64,000 nt of DNA from Geobacteraceae bacterium (GTDB lineage Bacteria; Desulfobacterota; Desulfuromonadia; Geobacterales; Geobacteraceae), in contig WSYB01000008.1 in NCBI GenBank assembly GCA_009773645.1, positions 79,470 to 143,469 of the forward strand, given 5' to 3'. This document shows, piece by piece, positions 42,777 through 53,800 of the stretch (the stretch's first letter is position 1; each line of letters starts with the position of its first letter). The notes below the pieces were generated by a model. The model had not been told where the DNA came from and did not search any database. It saw only the letters and a list, made by a program, of their open reading frames with translations. The translations under genes were made by a program, and so were the position numbers.

Positions 42777-44534
42777 ATGCCATTGATACCGGACGATAAG
42801 GTTAAGGAGGTAAGTGATCGGGCGTCAATCCTTGAGGTGGTTGCCGATTACGTGAGCCTGAGGAAAGCGGGCGCCAATTATCAGGGACTCTGCCCGTTTC
42901 ATGGGGAAAAGACCCCATCGTTCAACGTCAATCCCGCCAGAGGAATATTCCACTGTTTCGGCTGCGGTGTCGGCGGCAATGTCTTTTCATTCGTTATGAA
43001 GATTGAGGGGCTTTCCTTCCCCGAAGCGGTTAAGTTTGTGGCCAAGAAGGTGGGGGTCACGATCGAGGAGCGACCCCTCTCCGCGGGAGAAAAGCGGCGA
43101 CTGGACGAGCGCGAATCGCTTTACCGGATAAACGAGCTGGCGGCCAGGTTTTACCGCCGGGTGCTCATTGAAGATGCTGCCGGGGAGCCGGGGCGACGTT
43201 ACCTTGAGAGACGTGGTGTGGATGGCGCGACATCCGAGACCTATCGGCTCGGTTACGCTCCCGACAAATGGGATGCCCTGACCAGACATCTGGAACAGCA
43301 GCGTGTTCCGCTGGATATGGCGGAGAAACTGGGGGTAATCAGGCGCAATACAGGCGGGGGCTATCATGACCTGTTCAGAAACCGGCTCATTTTTACCATC
43401 AGTGACCCGCACGGTCGCCCTATCGGCTTTGGCGCCAGGGTGCTTGATGATACGCTTCCCAAATACATAAATTCGCCTGAATCACCCATCTATCACAAAA
43501 GCGAGGTCCTCTTCGGTATCGATCTCGCCAAACAGGCCATGCGCGAACAGGGTACAGCGATCATCGTGGAAGGGTATTTTGACCACCTGGCCCTTTATCA
43601 GGCGGGGGTAAGAAATGTGGCGGCCACCTGCGGCACTGCCATGACCGACGGACATTTAAAGCTGTTACAGCGCTATGTGGGAAAGCTTTGCACGCTCTTT
43701 GACTCGGACAGCGCCGGCAAAAAAGCCACGTTTCGCGCCATGGAACTGGTCCTGGGAGATAACCTTCCGGTCAGTGTGGTGGAACTGCCGGCCGGGGAAG
43801 ACCCGGACAGCTTTTTAAAGAAGGAGGGGAGTGAGGCTTTTGCCGCCCGGGTCGCCAAGGCGCGCCCGATTTTCGAATATTTTTTCCGCGACCTCCTGCA
43901 AAGGAGCGAGACGGGAACGGTGGAAGGCAAGGTAAGGGTCATTGAGGAACTGGTGCCGCGGCTTATGAAGATCGCCAACCCCGTCGAACGGGAACTTTAC
44001 CTGAAAGAAATTTCACGCGTGCTGGGGGTCGATGAGCGGTCGCTGATGAGAAAAATCGGCCGCGCTCCCGTTTCGGCGGCGGATTTCTTCCCGCCGGTTG
44101 AGCGTAGACGAAAGGGGGTCGGCACGGAAGAGATGCTCCTGGCGCTGATGGGAAAATATCCGGAGGTGGCAACGAAAGTGGCTGAATACGGGGTCGCCGA
44201 TCTTTTTCAGGAGGACCTGTTGCCGGTGGCCGAAGCGATCCTCGACCAGTCGAACACCGGTGAAGATGTAGACTGGGCGCTGATTCTGGAGCAGGCAGGT
44301 TCCCCCGAGGAGAGAAGCAGGCTTGCCGCCATCCTGGTCGATGACGAGCATCTGGAAGGGGTGAACGCCCTGAAGATGTTCGATGAACTGCGCATCAGCC
44401 GGGAAAGACTCTCTCTCAAGGGAATTGACCAGTTGAAAAAAGAGCTGGTGAAGGAAGAGGCCGGTAGCGAGCGGTACCAGGAGCTTCTGGAAAAGATTGA
44501 CGCCTTGCGAAATAAAAAATCGCAATTAATATAG
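42777..44534 (+). CDS. dnaG: DNA primase
   Basis: A 585-aa primase that makes RNA primers at the fork. The N-terminal zinc ribbon is complete (LCPFHGEKTPSF and FHCFGCGVGGN), followed by the RNA polymerase core with LIFTISDPHGRPIGFGARV and the TOPRIM segment IIVEGYFDHLALYQAGV, TLFDSDSAGKKA. The C-terminal third would bind the DnaB helicase. It sits between cvpA and rpoD, the standard order. Confidence 0.96.
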   Translation: MPLIPDDKVKEVSDRASILEVVADYVSLRKAGANYQGLCPFHGEKTPSFNVNPARGIFHCFGCGVGGNVFSFVMKIEGLSFPEAVKFVAKKVGVTIEERPLSAGEKRRLDERESLYRINELAARFYRRVLIEDAAGEPGRRYLERRGVDGATSETYRLGYAPDKWDALTRHLEQQRVPLDMAEKLGVIRRNTGGGYHDLFRNRLIFTISDPHGRPIGFGARVLDDTLPKYINSPESPIYHKSEVLFGIDLAKQAMREQGTAIIVEGYFDHLALYQAGVRNVAATCGTAMTDGHLKLLQRYVGKLCTLFDSDSAGKKATFRAMELVLGDNLPVSVVELPAGEDPDSFLKKEGSEAFAARVAKARPIFEYFFRDLLQRSETGTVEGKVRVIEELVPRLMKIANPVERELYLKEISRVLGVDERSLMRKIGRAPVSAADFFPPVERRRKGVGTEEMLLALMGKYPEVATKVAEYGVADLFQEDLLPVAEAILDQSNTGEDVDWALILEQAGSPEERSRLAAILVDDEHLEGVNALKMFDELRISRERLSLKGIDQLKKELVKEEAGSERYQELLEKIDALRNKKSQLI

Positions 44535-44562
44535 ATATACAGCAGATAACGAGGTGAAGTGA

Positions 44563-46323
44563 ATGGCTAAAAAAAATATCGAAGAAGTAAAACAGCTGAT
44601 CGACCTGGGGAAGGAGAAAGGGTTTCTCACCTATGACGAGGTCAACGACCTTCTCCCCCCCGATATTGTCTCTTCCGAACAGATTGACGACGTCATGAGC
44701 ATGTTCGGGGAGATGGATATAGAGATAGTTGATTCCGTCCAGAAGGTCAAAATCTCCAAGGTCAAGTTGGAGCTTGAGGAAGAAGAGGAAATCGAAGGGG
44801 AGCAGGAAGAGCAGGAGTTTGAGCCGGGAGCGCTGGGGCGCACCAGTGATCCGGTCCGCATGTACCTGCGGGAGATGGGCTCCGTTTCGCTTCTTACCCG
44901 TGAGGGGGAGGTGGAGATTGCCAAGCGGATCGAGGAAGGGGAAAAGGATGTGGCAAGCGTCATTCTCAACACCCCGATTACCGTTAAGGAGGTGCTATCC
45001 CTTGGCGAGAGGCTGAGAAAGTCCCAGATCAGCGCAGCGGAGATCAGCAAGGAAGTTGAAGAGGAAGAGTTGGAAGAGGATGAGGAGGACGTGCAGAAGA
45101 CCCGTCTCCTCACCATCATTGACGAAATAAAAGAGCACGACATCCGGATGGAAGAGCTCCACGCCACCCTTGAGTCCGAATCACTGAAGGAATCTGCGCG
45201 GCAGGGGCTGGTAAAGGAGCAGTTGGAACTGAAGGGGAAAATGGCCGAACTGGTCAAGTCCCTGCGACTCAAGGACCGCCACATTGAGAAGATCGCTCAG
45301 CGTTTGAAGGAGCTTTCCGCCAAGGTGGACAGGATAATGAGAGAGATCACCGAGCTGGAGAAGGAGTCGAGGTTTTCCGCCGCCGACCTTTCATTGCTGT
45401 TCGTCAAGATGCACAAGAGCGCCGAGGATGAGAAAAAGGTCTTGAAAAAGCTCGGTCTTGCGCAGGAAGACGCCCAGAAGCTGGAAAAAAGGTTGAAGAG
45501 CGCCGAGAAAAAGCTGAAGAAAGTGGAGCAGGAGTCGGGGTTCCATGCGTCCGAGCTTTCCAAGGCGCTCCTCGCTATCGAGGAAGGGGAGCGGAAGGCC
45601 AAACTGGCCAAGTCGGAGCTGGTGGAGGCAAACTTACGGCTGGTTGTTTCCATCGCCAAGAAATACACCAACCGCGGGTTGCAGTTTCTCGACCTTATCC
45701 AGGAAGGGAACATCGGCCTCATGAAGGCGGTGGACAAGTTCGAGTACCAGCGCGGCTACAAGTTTTCCACCTACGCCACCTGGTGGATCCGTCAGGCCAT
45801 TACCCGCGCCATTGCGGACCAGGCGAGGACCATCCGCATCCCGGTCCATATGATTGAGACCATCAACAAGCTGATCCGTACGAGTCGCCAGCTGGTACAG
45901 GAGATTGGACGCGAGCCTTCTCCCGAGGAGATTGCCGAGCGGATGAGTCTCCCTCTCGACAAGGTGCGGAAGGTACTGAAGATCGCCAAGGAGCCGATCT
46001 CCCTGGAAACTCCCATCGGCGAGGAAGAAGATTCCCACCTGGGAGATTTCATCGAGGACAAAGGGGTCGTTTCCCCCCTGGAGGCAGTGATCAAGGCTAA
46101 CCTATCCGAGCAGACCTCAAGGGTCCTCGCCACTCTCACCCCCCGCGAAGAGAAGGTGCTCAGGATGCGGTTCGGCATCGGCGAGAAAAGCGATCATACC
46201 TTGGAGGAAGTGGGACAGGATTTCGAGGTGACCCGCGAAAGGATCCGTCAGATCGAGGCCAAGGCACTCAGGAAACTCAGACACCCGAGCCGGAGCAAGA
46301 AACTCAAGAGCTTTGTGGAGTAA
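44563..46323 (+). CDS. rpoD: RNA polymerase primary sigma factor
   Basis: A 586-aa sigma-70. Region 1.1 is about 1-80 ([20 protein letters not shown] cut to [18 protein letters not shown]), region 1.2 [20 protein letters not shown], and a large acidic non-conserved insert lies about 120-340. Region 2 has [20 protein letters not shown] and [15 protein letters not shown], region 3 follows, and region 4 has the [23 protein letters not shown]. Length and all regions are normal. A terminator follows. Confidence 0.97.
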   Translation: MAKKNIEEVKQLIDLGKEKGFLTYDEVNDLLPPDIVSSEQIDDVMSMFGEMDIEIVDSVQKVKISKVKLELEEEEEIEGEQEEQEFEPGALGRTSDPVRMYLREMGSVSLLTREGEVEIAKRIEEGEKDVASVILNTPITVKEVLSLGERLRKSQISAAEISKEVEEEELEEDEEDVQKTRLLTIIDEIKEHDIRMEELHATLESESLKESARQGLVKEQLELKGKMAELVKSLRLKDRHIEKIAQRLKELSAKVDRIMREITELEKESRFSAADLSLLFVKMHKSAEDEKKVLKKLGLAQEDAQKLEKRLKSAEKKLKKVEQESGFHASELSKALLAIEEGERKAKLAKSELVEANLRLVVSIAKKYTNRGLQFLDLIQEGNIGLMKAVDKFEYQRGYKFSTYATWWIRQAITRAIADQARTIRIPVHMIETINKLIRTSRQLVQEIGREPSPEEIAERMSLPLDKVRKVLKIAKEPISLETPIGEEEDSHLGDFIEDKGVVSPLEAVIKANLSEQTSRVLATLTPREEKVLRMRFGIGEKSDHTLEEVGQDFEVTRERIRQIEAKALRKLRHPSRSKKLKSFVE

Positions 46324-46356
46324 GCAGGAAAAGTTTCTTTGTTACCATGGCATGCA

Positions 46357-46392
46357 AAAGACCGCGTCGAGCAATCGGCGCGGCCTTTTTAT
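46357..46392 (+). terminator. Terminator after rpoD
   Basis: CCGCG (46362-46366) pairs with CGCGG (46379-46383), extended by A/G-T/C pairs, followed by CCTTTTTATTT. Confidence 0.7.
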
Positions 46393-46459
46393 TTGTGCGC
46401 CCGGAAGGGTGCGTGGCTTAAGGGAGAACATGGGGACGGAATTCGTGTCCGCATTTCGT

Positions 46460-46487
46460 TTTACAATGGGGCAATATATTATATAAT
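46460..46487 (+). promoter_or_regulatory. Promoter of the NosL/ABC gene cluster
   Basis: TTTACA (46460-46465), 16-base spacer, TATAAT (46482-46487), 30 bases before the first NosL-like gene. An intergenic GGGGACGGAATTCGTGTCC just upstream resembles REP-like strings. Confidence 0.65.
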
Positions 46488-46516
46488 CTAACAAGCTTTG
46501 TATATGGAGGACCATT

Positions 46517-47071
46517 ATGCGTAACTATATGGTAATGCTGCTGATGACGGCTTTGCTTGCAGGCGGGAGTGCAGTAGCCGGCAGTGACGAACAACCGGCG
46601 GGCGACTGTTGCGCCAAGAGGAAGCAGGCCGGCGCCGCCGCCCCGGCCAAAGCCCCCGAAGGGCACGACGCGTGCAAATATTGCGGCATGGACCGGGAGA
46701 AATTCTCTCATAGCCGGATGCTCATCGAGTATGACGGCGGGACGACGGCCGCCACCTGCAGCCTCCGTTGCACGGTGGTCGATCTGGTAAACAACATTAA
46801 CCGGACGCCCAAGTCTGTGCGGGTGGGGGATTACGCCACCCGGCAGCTCATCGACGCGGATCAGGCCGTCTGGGTCATCGGTGGCGCAAAACCGGGGGTG
46901 ATGACGCGGAATCCCAAATGGGCCTTTGCCGGCCGGGATGCCGCCGAGGCGTTCGTCAAGGAGAACGGCGGCCGGCTCGCCACCTACGATGAGGCGATGG
47001 CGGCCGCTTATGGAGATCTCTACCAGGAAACCAAACCGATTCGGGAGAAGCGGAAAAAAGACAGTGATTAG
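46517..47071 (+). CDS. NosL-like periplasmic protein A
   Basis: A 184-aa exported protein: N-terminal signal MRNYMVMLLMTALLAGGSA with cleavage near AVAGS, a Cys pair GDCCAKRK, then the metal-binding motif DACKYCGMDREKFSHSRM. NosL proteins bind Cu(I) through a Cys-Met site and were first seen with nitrous oxide reductase. No nos genes are seen here, so a copper role for other proteins is more likely. The C-terminal half (ATRQLIDADQAVWVIGGAKP) matches the NosL beta-alpha fold. First gene of a copper-related cluster. Confidence 0.78.
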   Translation: MRNYMVMLLMTALLAGGSAVAGSDEQPAGDCCAKRKQAGAAAPAKAPEGHDACKYCGMDREKFSHSRMLIEYDGGTTAATCSLRCTVVDLVNNINRTPKSVRVGDYATRQLIDADQAVWVIGGAKPGVMTRNPKWAFAGRDAAEAFVKENGGRLATYDEAMAAAYGDLYQETKPIREKRKKDSD

Positions 47072-47122
47072 TGTCAGTAACAATACTTTCTCTAACTACT
47101 GACACTTCCCCCAGGAGGTACC

Positions 47123-47596
47123 GTGAAAAAGCTCATTATTGGCGCTGTGCTGGCACTGCTCGGCCTGGCGCCCTTTGCGGCCGGTGCGGGAAAGCCGGCC
47201 AAGTTCGCCCCCCAGGACAAGTGCCCGGTCTGCGGCATGTTCGTCGCCAAATACCCCGATTTCGCGGCGCGTATCGTCTACCGGGATGGTTCATATACGG
47301 TATTCGACGGATCCAAGGACATGTTCATCTACTACTTCGATATAAAGAAATACGCCCCCGGCAAATCCGCCGCGCAGATCGCCTCCCTCTCCGTAACCGA
47401 TTACTACAGCCTCGCCCTGATCGACGGCTTCAGCGCCTGGTATGTCGTCGGCAGTGATGTCCTCGGACCGATGGGGAAGGAGCTGGTTCCCTTTGCCAAG
47501 GCGGCGGATGCCGAAGAGTTCAAGCGTGATCATAAGGGGAAGCAGATAATCAGGTTCCGGGATGTGGCTCCTCCCCTCATCCGCAAACTGGAGTAG
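47123..47596 (+). CDS. NosL-like periplasmic protein B
   Basis: A 157-aa second NosL-type protein: signal MKKLIIGAVLALLGLAPFAA, then KCPVCGMFVAKYPDFAA, the Cys-x-x-Cys-x-Met site for Cu(I), and TDYYSLALIDGFSAWYVVGS. It differs from protein A in spacing and has no extra Cys pair. The two lie side by side, so one may hand copper to the other. GGAGG stands before the start. Confidence 0.8.
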   Translation: MKKLIIGAVLALLGLAPFAAGAGKPAKFAPQDKCPVCGMFVAKYPDFAARIVYRDGSYTVFDGSKDMFIYYFDIKKYAPGKSAAQIASLSVTDYYSLALIDGFSAWYVVGSDVLGPMGKELVPFAKAADAEEFKRDHKGKQIIRFRDVAPPLIRKLE

Positions 47597-47601
47597 CGGC
47601 C

Positions 47602-47910
47602 ATGCCCCTGCGGAAATCGACGATATTCATCACCTTCACGCTGCTGAACCTGGCGGCTCTGCTTGCCATCGTGGCCCATGCCGCGCTTAGCAGCAGGGGC
47701 GCCGCACCGGTTCAGGCGATGCGGCGCGGCCTGGTGAAGCATTTTTCCCTCACGGATCTCGTGCTCTTCACCGATGCGCGCTATACGAGGCACCCCTCCA
47801 TGGCCGATCTCAATACCCCGTTCCAGGATTACCCCATGTCTTTCGAGCATTTCCCCTCCGGCTCCCTCCTGCCGCCGCCCCCCCATGTGAGAGCGTATGG
47901 GCGGCGTTGA
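47602..47910 (+). CDS. Small unknown membrane-anchored protein
   Basis: A 102-aa protein with one N-terminal hydrophobic segment (FITFTLLNLAALLAIVAHAA) and a Pro-rich end (SGSLLPPPPHV). I do not recognise a family. Six bases after NosL-like B and overlapping the permease start by 14 bases, so it is part of the same operon and may be an accessory of the transporter. Confidence 0.7.
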   Translation: MPLRKSTIFITFTLLNLAALLAIVAHAALSSRGAAPVQAMRRGLVKHFSLTDLVLFTDARYTRHPSMADLNTPFQDYPMSFEHFPSGSLLPPPPHVRAYGRR

Positions 47911-49030
47911 GAAGCAGCGGAGCATCATCGACTTCACCCTTTCTTCGCTATTGCGACGCAAAGGGAAGAATGCGGCGCTCCTCACCGTCTATGCCCTGGT
48001 GGTGTTCTTTCTCGCGTCGGTCATGTTTTTCACCCAGGCGATCAGAAAGGAGGCTGCAGCGCTCTTGGCCTCCGCTCCGGAGTTGGTGGTGCAGCGGACA
48101 GTCGCCGGCCGTCATGACCTGATACCGCTGGGCTACATCGAGAAGATCCGGGGTATCCGGGGGATTAGCGCAGTGCGTGGGCGGTTGTGGGGGTATTACT
48201 ACGATCCCCTCTTCCTGGCCAACTACACGCTGGTGGTGCCGGAGGCGTTCCCTTGGGGGACGGGAACAATCGTAATCGGCCAGGCGGTGGCGCGGAGAAC
48301 CATGACGGTCGAGGGAAGCGTCATGCCGTTCCACACCTATAGCGGAAAACCGGTCAACCTGACGGTCGTCAATATAATGCCGGCCACGACAGAACTGGTG
48401 GCTGCCGACCTTATTCTCCTCTCGGCTGATGATTTCAGGATGCTGTTCGGCGTGCCGCCGGGACTGGCCACCGACCTGGTCGTGGAGGTCGCCAATCCTG
48501 CGGAGGTCCCCACCATCGCCAGGAAAATCGGCGCCCTCCTCCCCGATACCCGGCCGATCTCCCGGGACGAGATCCTCCGCACCTATGAGGCGGTCTTCGA
48601 TTGGCGCAGCGGCATCCTGCTGACTCTCCTCTCCGGCGCGCTTCTGGCCTTCGTCATTTTCGCCTGGGACAAGGCGACCGGCCTTTCCGCCGAGGAGCGG
48701 AAGGAGATCGGCATTCTCAAGGCCGTCGGCTGGGATACCGGTGACGTGCTGCTGATGAAGTTCTGGGAGGGGACGGCCATCTCGCTGTCGGCTTTTCTGG
48801 CAGGGGTGATCCTCGCCTACCTGCATGTCTTCATCGCCGCGGCGCCCTTCTTCGAGCCGGTGATCAAGGGGTGGTCGGTGCTCTATCCCCAGTTTCGCCT
48901 CACCCCCGCACTCGATTTCTCCTCGCTGGCGGTGCTCTTTTTTCTTACCGTGGTTCCCTATACAGTGGCGACCATCGTCCCCGCCTGGCGGGCGGCAACC
49001 GTCGACCCCGACGCGGTGATGAGAGGCTGA
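47897..49030 (+). CDS. ABC transporter permease (FtsX/MacB type)
   Basis: A 377-aa permease with an N-terminal helix (LTVYALVVFFLASVMFF), a periplasmic domain of about 200 residues, and three C-terminal helices, the last ending before PAWRAATVDPDAVMRG, which is the MacB/LolC-type ending. It uses the ATPase at 49141-49815. Such transporters release lipoproteins or pass force to periplasmic partners rather than import small solutes. With NosL proteins it recalls NosFY clusters, but the permease fold is different. Confidence 0.82.
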   Translation: MGGVEKQRSIIDFTLSSLLRRKGKNAALLTVYALVVFFLASVMFFTQAIRKEAAALLASAPELVVQRTVAGRHDLIPLGYIEKIRGIRGISAVRGRLWGYYYDPLFLANYTLVVPEAFPWGTGTIVIGQAVARRTMTVEGSVMPFHTYSGKPVNLTVVNIMPATTELVAADLILLSADDFRMLFGVPPGLATDLVVEVANPAEVPTIARKIGALLPDTRPISRDEILRTYEAVFDWRSGILLTLLSGALLAFVIFAWDKATGLSAEERKEIGILKAVGWDTGDVLLMKFWEGTAISLSAFLAGVILAYLHVFIAAAPFFEPVIKGWSVLYPQFRLTPALDFSSLAVLFFLTVVPYTVATIVPAWRAATVDPDAVMRG

Positions 49031-49031
49031 C

Positions 49032-49131
49032 GGCCGGGAAGCGGGAAAGGCCGGGAAGCGGGAAGCGGGAAAGGCCGGGAAGCGTTAAAGCCTTTCCTCT
49101 TCCCGAATCCCGAATCACGGATCCCGGATTT
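49032..49131. repeat. GGGAAGC heptamer array between permease and ATPase
   Basis: Multiple GGGAAGCGGGAAAGGCC-type units, an AAAGCCTTTCC centre, and TTCCCGAATCCCGAATC on the right arm. The same heptamer makes the in-frame insert in ehrS-2 (11744-11778). It parts two genes that must be co-expressed. Confidence 0.7.
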
Positions 49132-49140
49132 TAAAAAGAT

Positions 49141-49815
49141 ATGATAGAACTGCTCAACATACATAAGACCTTCAACCAGGGCAAAACCAACGAGTACGTT
49201 GCCCTCCGGGAGATATCCCTTGCCATCGCTTCCCGTCAGGCAACCGTGCTGAAGGGGCCGAGCGGCTCGGGAAAGACCACCCTCCTCGGCATCCTGGGGG
49301 GGATGGCGCGCCCCACCGCCGGCCGGATCGTGCTGTTCGAGCGGGAGATCACCAGCCTCCCCGAGAGGTTCCTGACCGATATCAGGCGCCGCACCTTCGG
49401 TTTCATCTTCCAGCAGTTCAATCTCGTCAGGGGGATCGGGGTGCTGGAGAATGTCATGCTCCCTGCTTACCCCTGCGGGGAGCGCCACGCCATCCTCCGG
49501 GAGCGGGCCATGGCGCTTCTGGAACTGTTCGGTCTGGCCGGGAGGGCCGCCACCCGCGTGGAGTGGCTGTCGGGGGGAGAGATGCAGCGGGTGGCCATCG
49601 CCCGCGCCCTGATCAACAATCCGGCGGTCATCATCGCCGATGAGCCGACCGCCCACCTGGATACCAGGCTCTCCGGCGAATTCCTGGAATTCATGGCGCG
49701 CCTCAAGGGGGAAGGTAAGACCATCATCATGGCGAGCCATGACCCGCTGGTCTACGAAGCCGGACTGGTCGACCGGGTCGTGGAGATGCGGGACGGCAGG
49801 ATAGTGTACCCATGA
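49141..49815 (+). CDS. ABC transporter ATP-binding protein
   Basis: A 224-aa LolD/MacB-type ATPase: Walker A KGPSGSGKTTLL, Q-loop FIFQQFNLVRG, signature WLSGGEMQRVAIARAL, Walker B VIIADEPTAHLD and the H-loop MASHDP. Cytoplasmic partner of the permease at 47897. It overlaps the following gene by four bases. Confidence 0.92.
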   Translation: MIELLNIHKTFNQGKTNEYVALREISLAIASRQATVLKGPSGSGKTTLLGILGGMARPTAGRIVLFEREITSLPERFLTDIRRRTFGFIFQQFNLVRGIGVLENVMLPAYPCGERHAILRERAMALLELFGLAGRAATRVEWLSGGEMQRVAIARALINNPAVIIADEPTAHLDTRLSGEFLEFMARLKGEGKTIIMASHDPLVYEAGLVDRVVEMRDGRIVYP

Positions 49816-50807
49816 TCCTCCATCCGGCCATCATTGCGCTTCTCACCGGCTCCCTGCTGACCAGCGCCCTGCTCCTCTACGCCGCCTTTTTCGCGATGCG
49901 AATCCTCCGCCACTGGGACCTCACGAGCGGCAGCGAGCTGCAGGTCTCCCTCGAGCGCCGGACCTACCTGCTCACGACGGTCATGGCTTGCGCCTGCACC
50001 TTCCAAATCCTCTCCCTGTTCCTCTTCATCCACACCGCCGACAGCATCTGCACCCTCTTCTCCGGGGCGATGTGCGCGGCGGGAACCCTCAATCTGAACC
50101 GCTTCGGCTACCCGGCCCTTCTCCTCAAGCTCGCCAATTTTCTCCTCGCCGGCCTCTGGTTGATCGTCAATCATGTCGACAGCAAGGGGTATGACTATCC
50201 CCTGATCCGCGTCAAGTACCGCCTGCTGCTGGTGATTGCCCCGTTGCTCCTGGCCGAGATGGTGGTGCAGGGGGGACATTTCCTCTCCCTCCGCCCCCAG
50301 GTGATCACCTCCTGCTGCGGCAGCCTGTTCGGCGCCCGGGAGAGCGGTATTGCTTCGCACCTGGCCATCCTGCCGGAGGTCCAGGTGCTGATTGCCCTGG
50401 CCATTACCATTGCGCTCACCCTTGCCTGCGGCGGCTATTACCTGCTGCGGGGAAAGGGGGGGTATCCGTTCGCCGCCGCTGCCCTGGTGACCTTCGCCAT
50501 CGGCGCAATGGCGCTGGTTTCCGCCATCCCGGTCTACATCTATGCGCTCCCCACTCACCACTGTCCGTTCTGCATGTTGCACCGGGAGTACGGCCATATC
50601 GGTTATCTTCTTTATGTGACACTGCTTGGCGCGGGGGTGGCGGGACTGGGGGCAGGGGCGCTCCAGCCGTTCCGGGGAGTGGCCAGCCTCGCGGCAGTCC
50701 TGCCGGTTATCCAGCGCCGTCTGGTGCTGACAGCCATGATTCTCTACGGGGCATTCGGAGGTGTGGCTCTCTGGCAGATCATGGTTTCCGAGCTGCGGCT
50801 CGGATAA
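49812..50807 (+). CDS. Polytopic membrane protein with CPFC motif
   Basis: A 331-aa protein with about eight helices and an unusual number of cysteines: ACACTFQIL near 60, ITSCCGSLFG near 175, and THHCPFCMLHREYGH near 255. The CPFC motif on a loop between helices is like redox-active motifs in DsbB/VKOR-type or thiol-transfer proteins, and His-Cys sites also suit copper or heme. I do not recognise the family. Coupled to the ATPase by ATGA overlap, so it belongs to the NosL/ABC system. Confidence 0.7.
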   Translation: MILHPAIIALLTGSLLTSALLLYAAFFAMRILRHWDLTSGSELQVSLERRTYLLTTVMACACTFQILSLFLFIHTADSICTLFSGAMCAAGTLNLNRFGYPALLLKLANFLLAGLWLIVNHVDSKGYDYPLIRVKYRLLLVIAPLLLAEMVVQGGHFLSLRPQVITSCCGSLFGARESGIASHLAILPEVQVLIALAITIALTLACGGYYLLRGKGGYPFAAAALVTFAIGAMALVSAIPVYIYALPTHHCPFCMLHREYGHIGYLLYVTLLGAGVAGLGAGALQPFRGVASLAAVLPVIQRRLVLTAMILYGAFGGVALWQIMVSELRLG

Positions 50808-50814
50808 GCCTCCG

Positions 50815-53800
50815 TCAATGCTTCATTCCTGAATATTTGAGTCTCCCCTTCTTCAGATCACGCTGCTTCATCAGCACGAAGATTACCGGCGTCATGATCA
50901 GGACGTGAATGGCGGAGGAGATCATTCCGCCGATCATGGGCGCGGCAATCGGCTTCATCACGTCGGCGCCGGTCCCGGTGGACCACATGATCGGGATGAG
51001 GCCGAGCAGCGCCACCGCCACGGTCATCAGTTTCGGCCGCAGTCGCAGCACCGCCCCTTCGAAGGTGGCGTCGTAGATATCCTGCTCCGTGCACGGCCCG
51101 TTGATGAGTTTTTTGTCGAGGGCCTCGTGCAGGTAGATGACCATCACCACCCCGGTCTCCACCGCCACCCCGTAGAGGGCGATGAAGCCGACCCAGACCG
51201 CCACCGACATATTGTAGTCGAGGAGCCAGACCAGATAGACCCCTCCCACCAGGGCGAAGGGGACCGAGAGCATCACCATGGCGGCCTCCAGGGCGGAGTG
51301 GAAGGTGAAATAGAGGAGGATGAAGATGATCACGATACCTGCCGGCACCAGGAGCTGGAGCCGCTTCTTGGCCCGGATCTGGTTCTCCCATTGCCCGGCC
51401 CAGGCCGTGTAGTAGCCGGCAGGGAGCTTCAGCTCTCTTTCCAGCGCCTGCTTTGCCTCCCCTACGAACCCCCCCATGTCGCGGCCGCGCACGTTCAAAA
51501 AGACGATGGAGCGGAGCAACCCTCCCTCGCTGTTGATCTCCGGCGCACCGGTGGAGACCTTCAGCTTCGTCACGAGCGACAGGGGGACCTGGACGCCGTT
51601 CTGGCCTGCAACGAGGATCCGCTGTACCGCGGGGATGCTGTCCCGGTAGTCGCGCAGGTAGCGAATCCGGATCGGGAAGCGGTCCCTTCCCTGAACAGAG
51701 GTGGAAAGCGTCTCCCCCCCCAGTGCCGTCTCGATCACCTCCTGGATGTCTCCCACCCGCGCCCCATAGCGGGCCGCCTCCTCCCGGTCGATGTCGATGT
51801 CGATGTAGTTGCCGCCTGTAACCCGCTCCGCCACCACGTCCGCCGCCCCCGGGACGGTCTTCAGGATACCCTCGGCCTGGACCGCCAGGCTCTTCAGGAC
51901 GTTCAGGTCGTTGCCGAAGATCTTCACCCCCAGGTCGGTGCGGACGCCGGTGGAGAGCATGTTGATCCGGTTGATGATCGGCTGGGTCCAGCCGTTACGC
52001 ACCCCGATCTGCTGGAGCTTGACGTCCAGCTCGGTGATGATGTCATCCTTGGTGAACCCCGGACGCCACTTCTCCTTCGGTTTCAGGATGATGATGCTCT
52101 CGAACATGGAGACCGGCGCCGGGTCGGTGGAGGTCTCGGCACGTCCCACCTTGCCGAGGACCTGCTCCACCTCCGGCACACTCCTGATGACCCTGTCTTG
52201 CACCTGCAGGAGCCTTTTGGCCTCGGTTAGGGAGATGTTCGGCAGGGTCACCGGCATATAGAGCAGCGACCCCTCGTCGAGAGGGGGCATGAACTCGCTC
52301 CCCAGGTGGGTGAACATCGGCGCCGCCAGCGTCAGGGCGATGATGTTGAAGGCGATGGTCGTCTTCTTCCACTTGAGTACCCAGCGGATTACCGGCGAAT
52401 AGATGCCGATGAAGAAGGTGGAGACCGGGTTGGCGCTTTCGGGGGGCATCTTCCCCCGCATGAAGTAATACATGAGGACCGGCACCAGGGTGATGGCGAT
52501 AACGGCCGAACCGATCATGGAGAAGGTCTTGGTGAAGGCCAGCGGGTGAAAGAGCTTCCCCTCCTGCCCTTCGAGGAGGAAAACCGGGACGAAGGAGAGG
52601 ATGATGATCGCCATGGAGAAGAAGATTGCCCGTCCCACCTGCCTGGACGAGCCGATGATGATCTCGAGCCGCTTTTCTCCCCGTTCTTCCGGAGAGATTT
52701 CCGAAAGGCGCCGGTAGCAGTTCTCCACCATGATCACCCCGGCATCGACCAGGACCCCGATGGCGATGGCGATGCCGCCGAGAGACATGATATTGGAGGT
52801 GACCCCCAGGAGCTTCATGGTGATGAAGGCGACGAGCACCGCGATGGGGAGGGTGAGGATGATGACGAGGGCGCTCTGGAAGTGGAGAAGAAAGAGAAAG
52901 ACGACGAGGGAAACTACGATCGACTCCTCGGCGAGCGCCCGCTTCAGGGTGTCTACGGCCCGCTCGATGAGGCTCGAGCGGTCATAGGCTGCGACGATCC
53001 GCACTCCGGGAGGGAGCCCCTTGGAGAGGGCCTCGATCTTCTCTTTCACCCGGTCGATGACGTCCTTGGCGTTTTCGCCGTAGCGCATGACGACGATGCC
53101 GCCGACCGCCTCCCCCTCGCCGTTCAGGTCGAGCATCCCGCGGCGGATGGCCCCGCCCGTCTGGACGGTGCCGAGGTTCCTTACGTAGACGGGGGTGCCG
53201 CGCTGGTCGGCGCCGACCACGATATCCTCAAGGTCCCTGGCGGACCGGATATACCCTCGGCCTCTGATCAGGTATTCGGCGTCCGCCTGCTCCAGGAGCC
53301 TTCCACCCACGTCGTTGTTGGAGCGTTTGACCGCTTCGATCACATCGCCGGTCTTGACGTTGTAGGCGAAGAGCCGGTGCGGGTCGAGGTCGATCTGGTA
53401 CTCGCGGACGAAGCCGCCGACGGAGGCGACTTCGGCTACGCCGGGAACGGTGTTCAGCTGGTAGCGGACGAACCAGTCCTGGAGAGTGCGGAGCTGCTCC
53501 AGGTCGTACCCCTTCCCCTCGATGGTATACCAGTAAACGTGCCCCACTCCCGTGCCGTCCGGGCCGAGGGTGGGGCGGACGTTGGGGGGGAGGAGCGAGG
53601 CCGCATAGTTGAGCCGCTCCAGGACCCTCGTCCTTGCCCAGTAAATATCGGCCGAATCTTCGAAGATCACATAGATCATGGAGAAGCCGAACGCCGACGA
53701 GGCCCGGACAGCCCTGACCTTTGGGAGCCCCTGGAGGTTTACCGCCAGGGGATAGGTCACCTGGTCCTCCACCACCTGGGGGGAGCGGCCGGGATATTCG

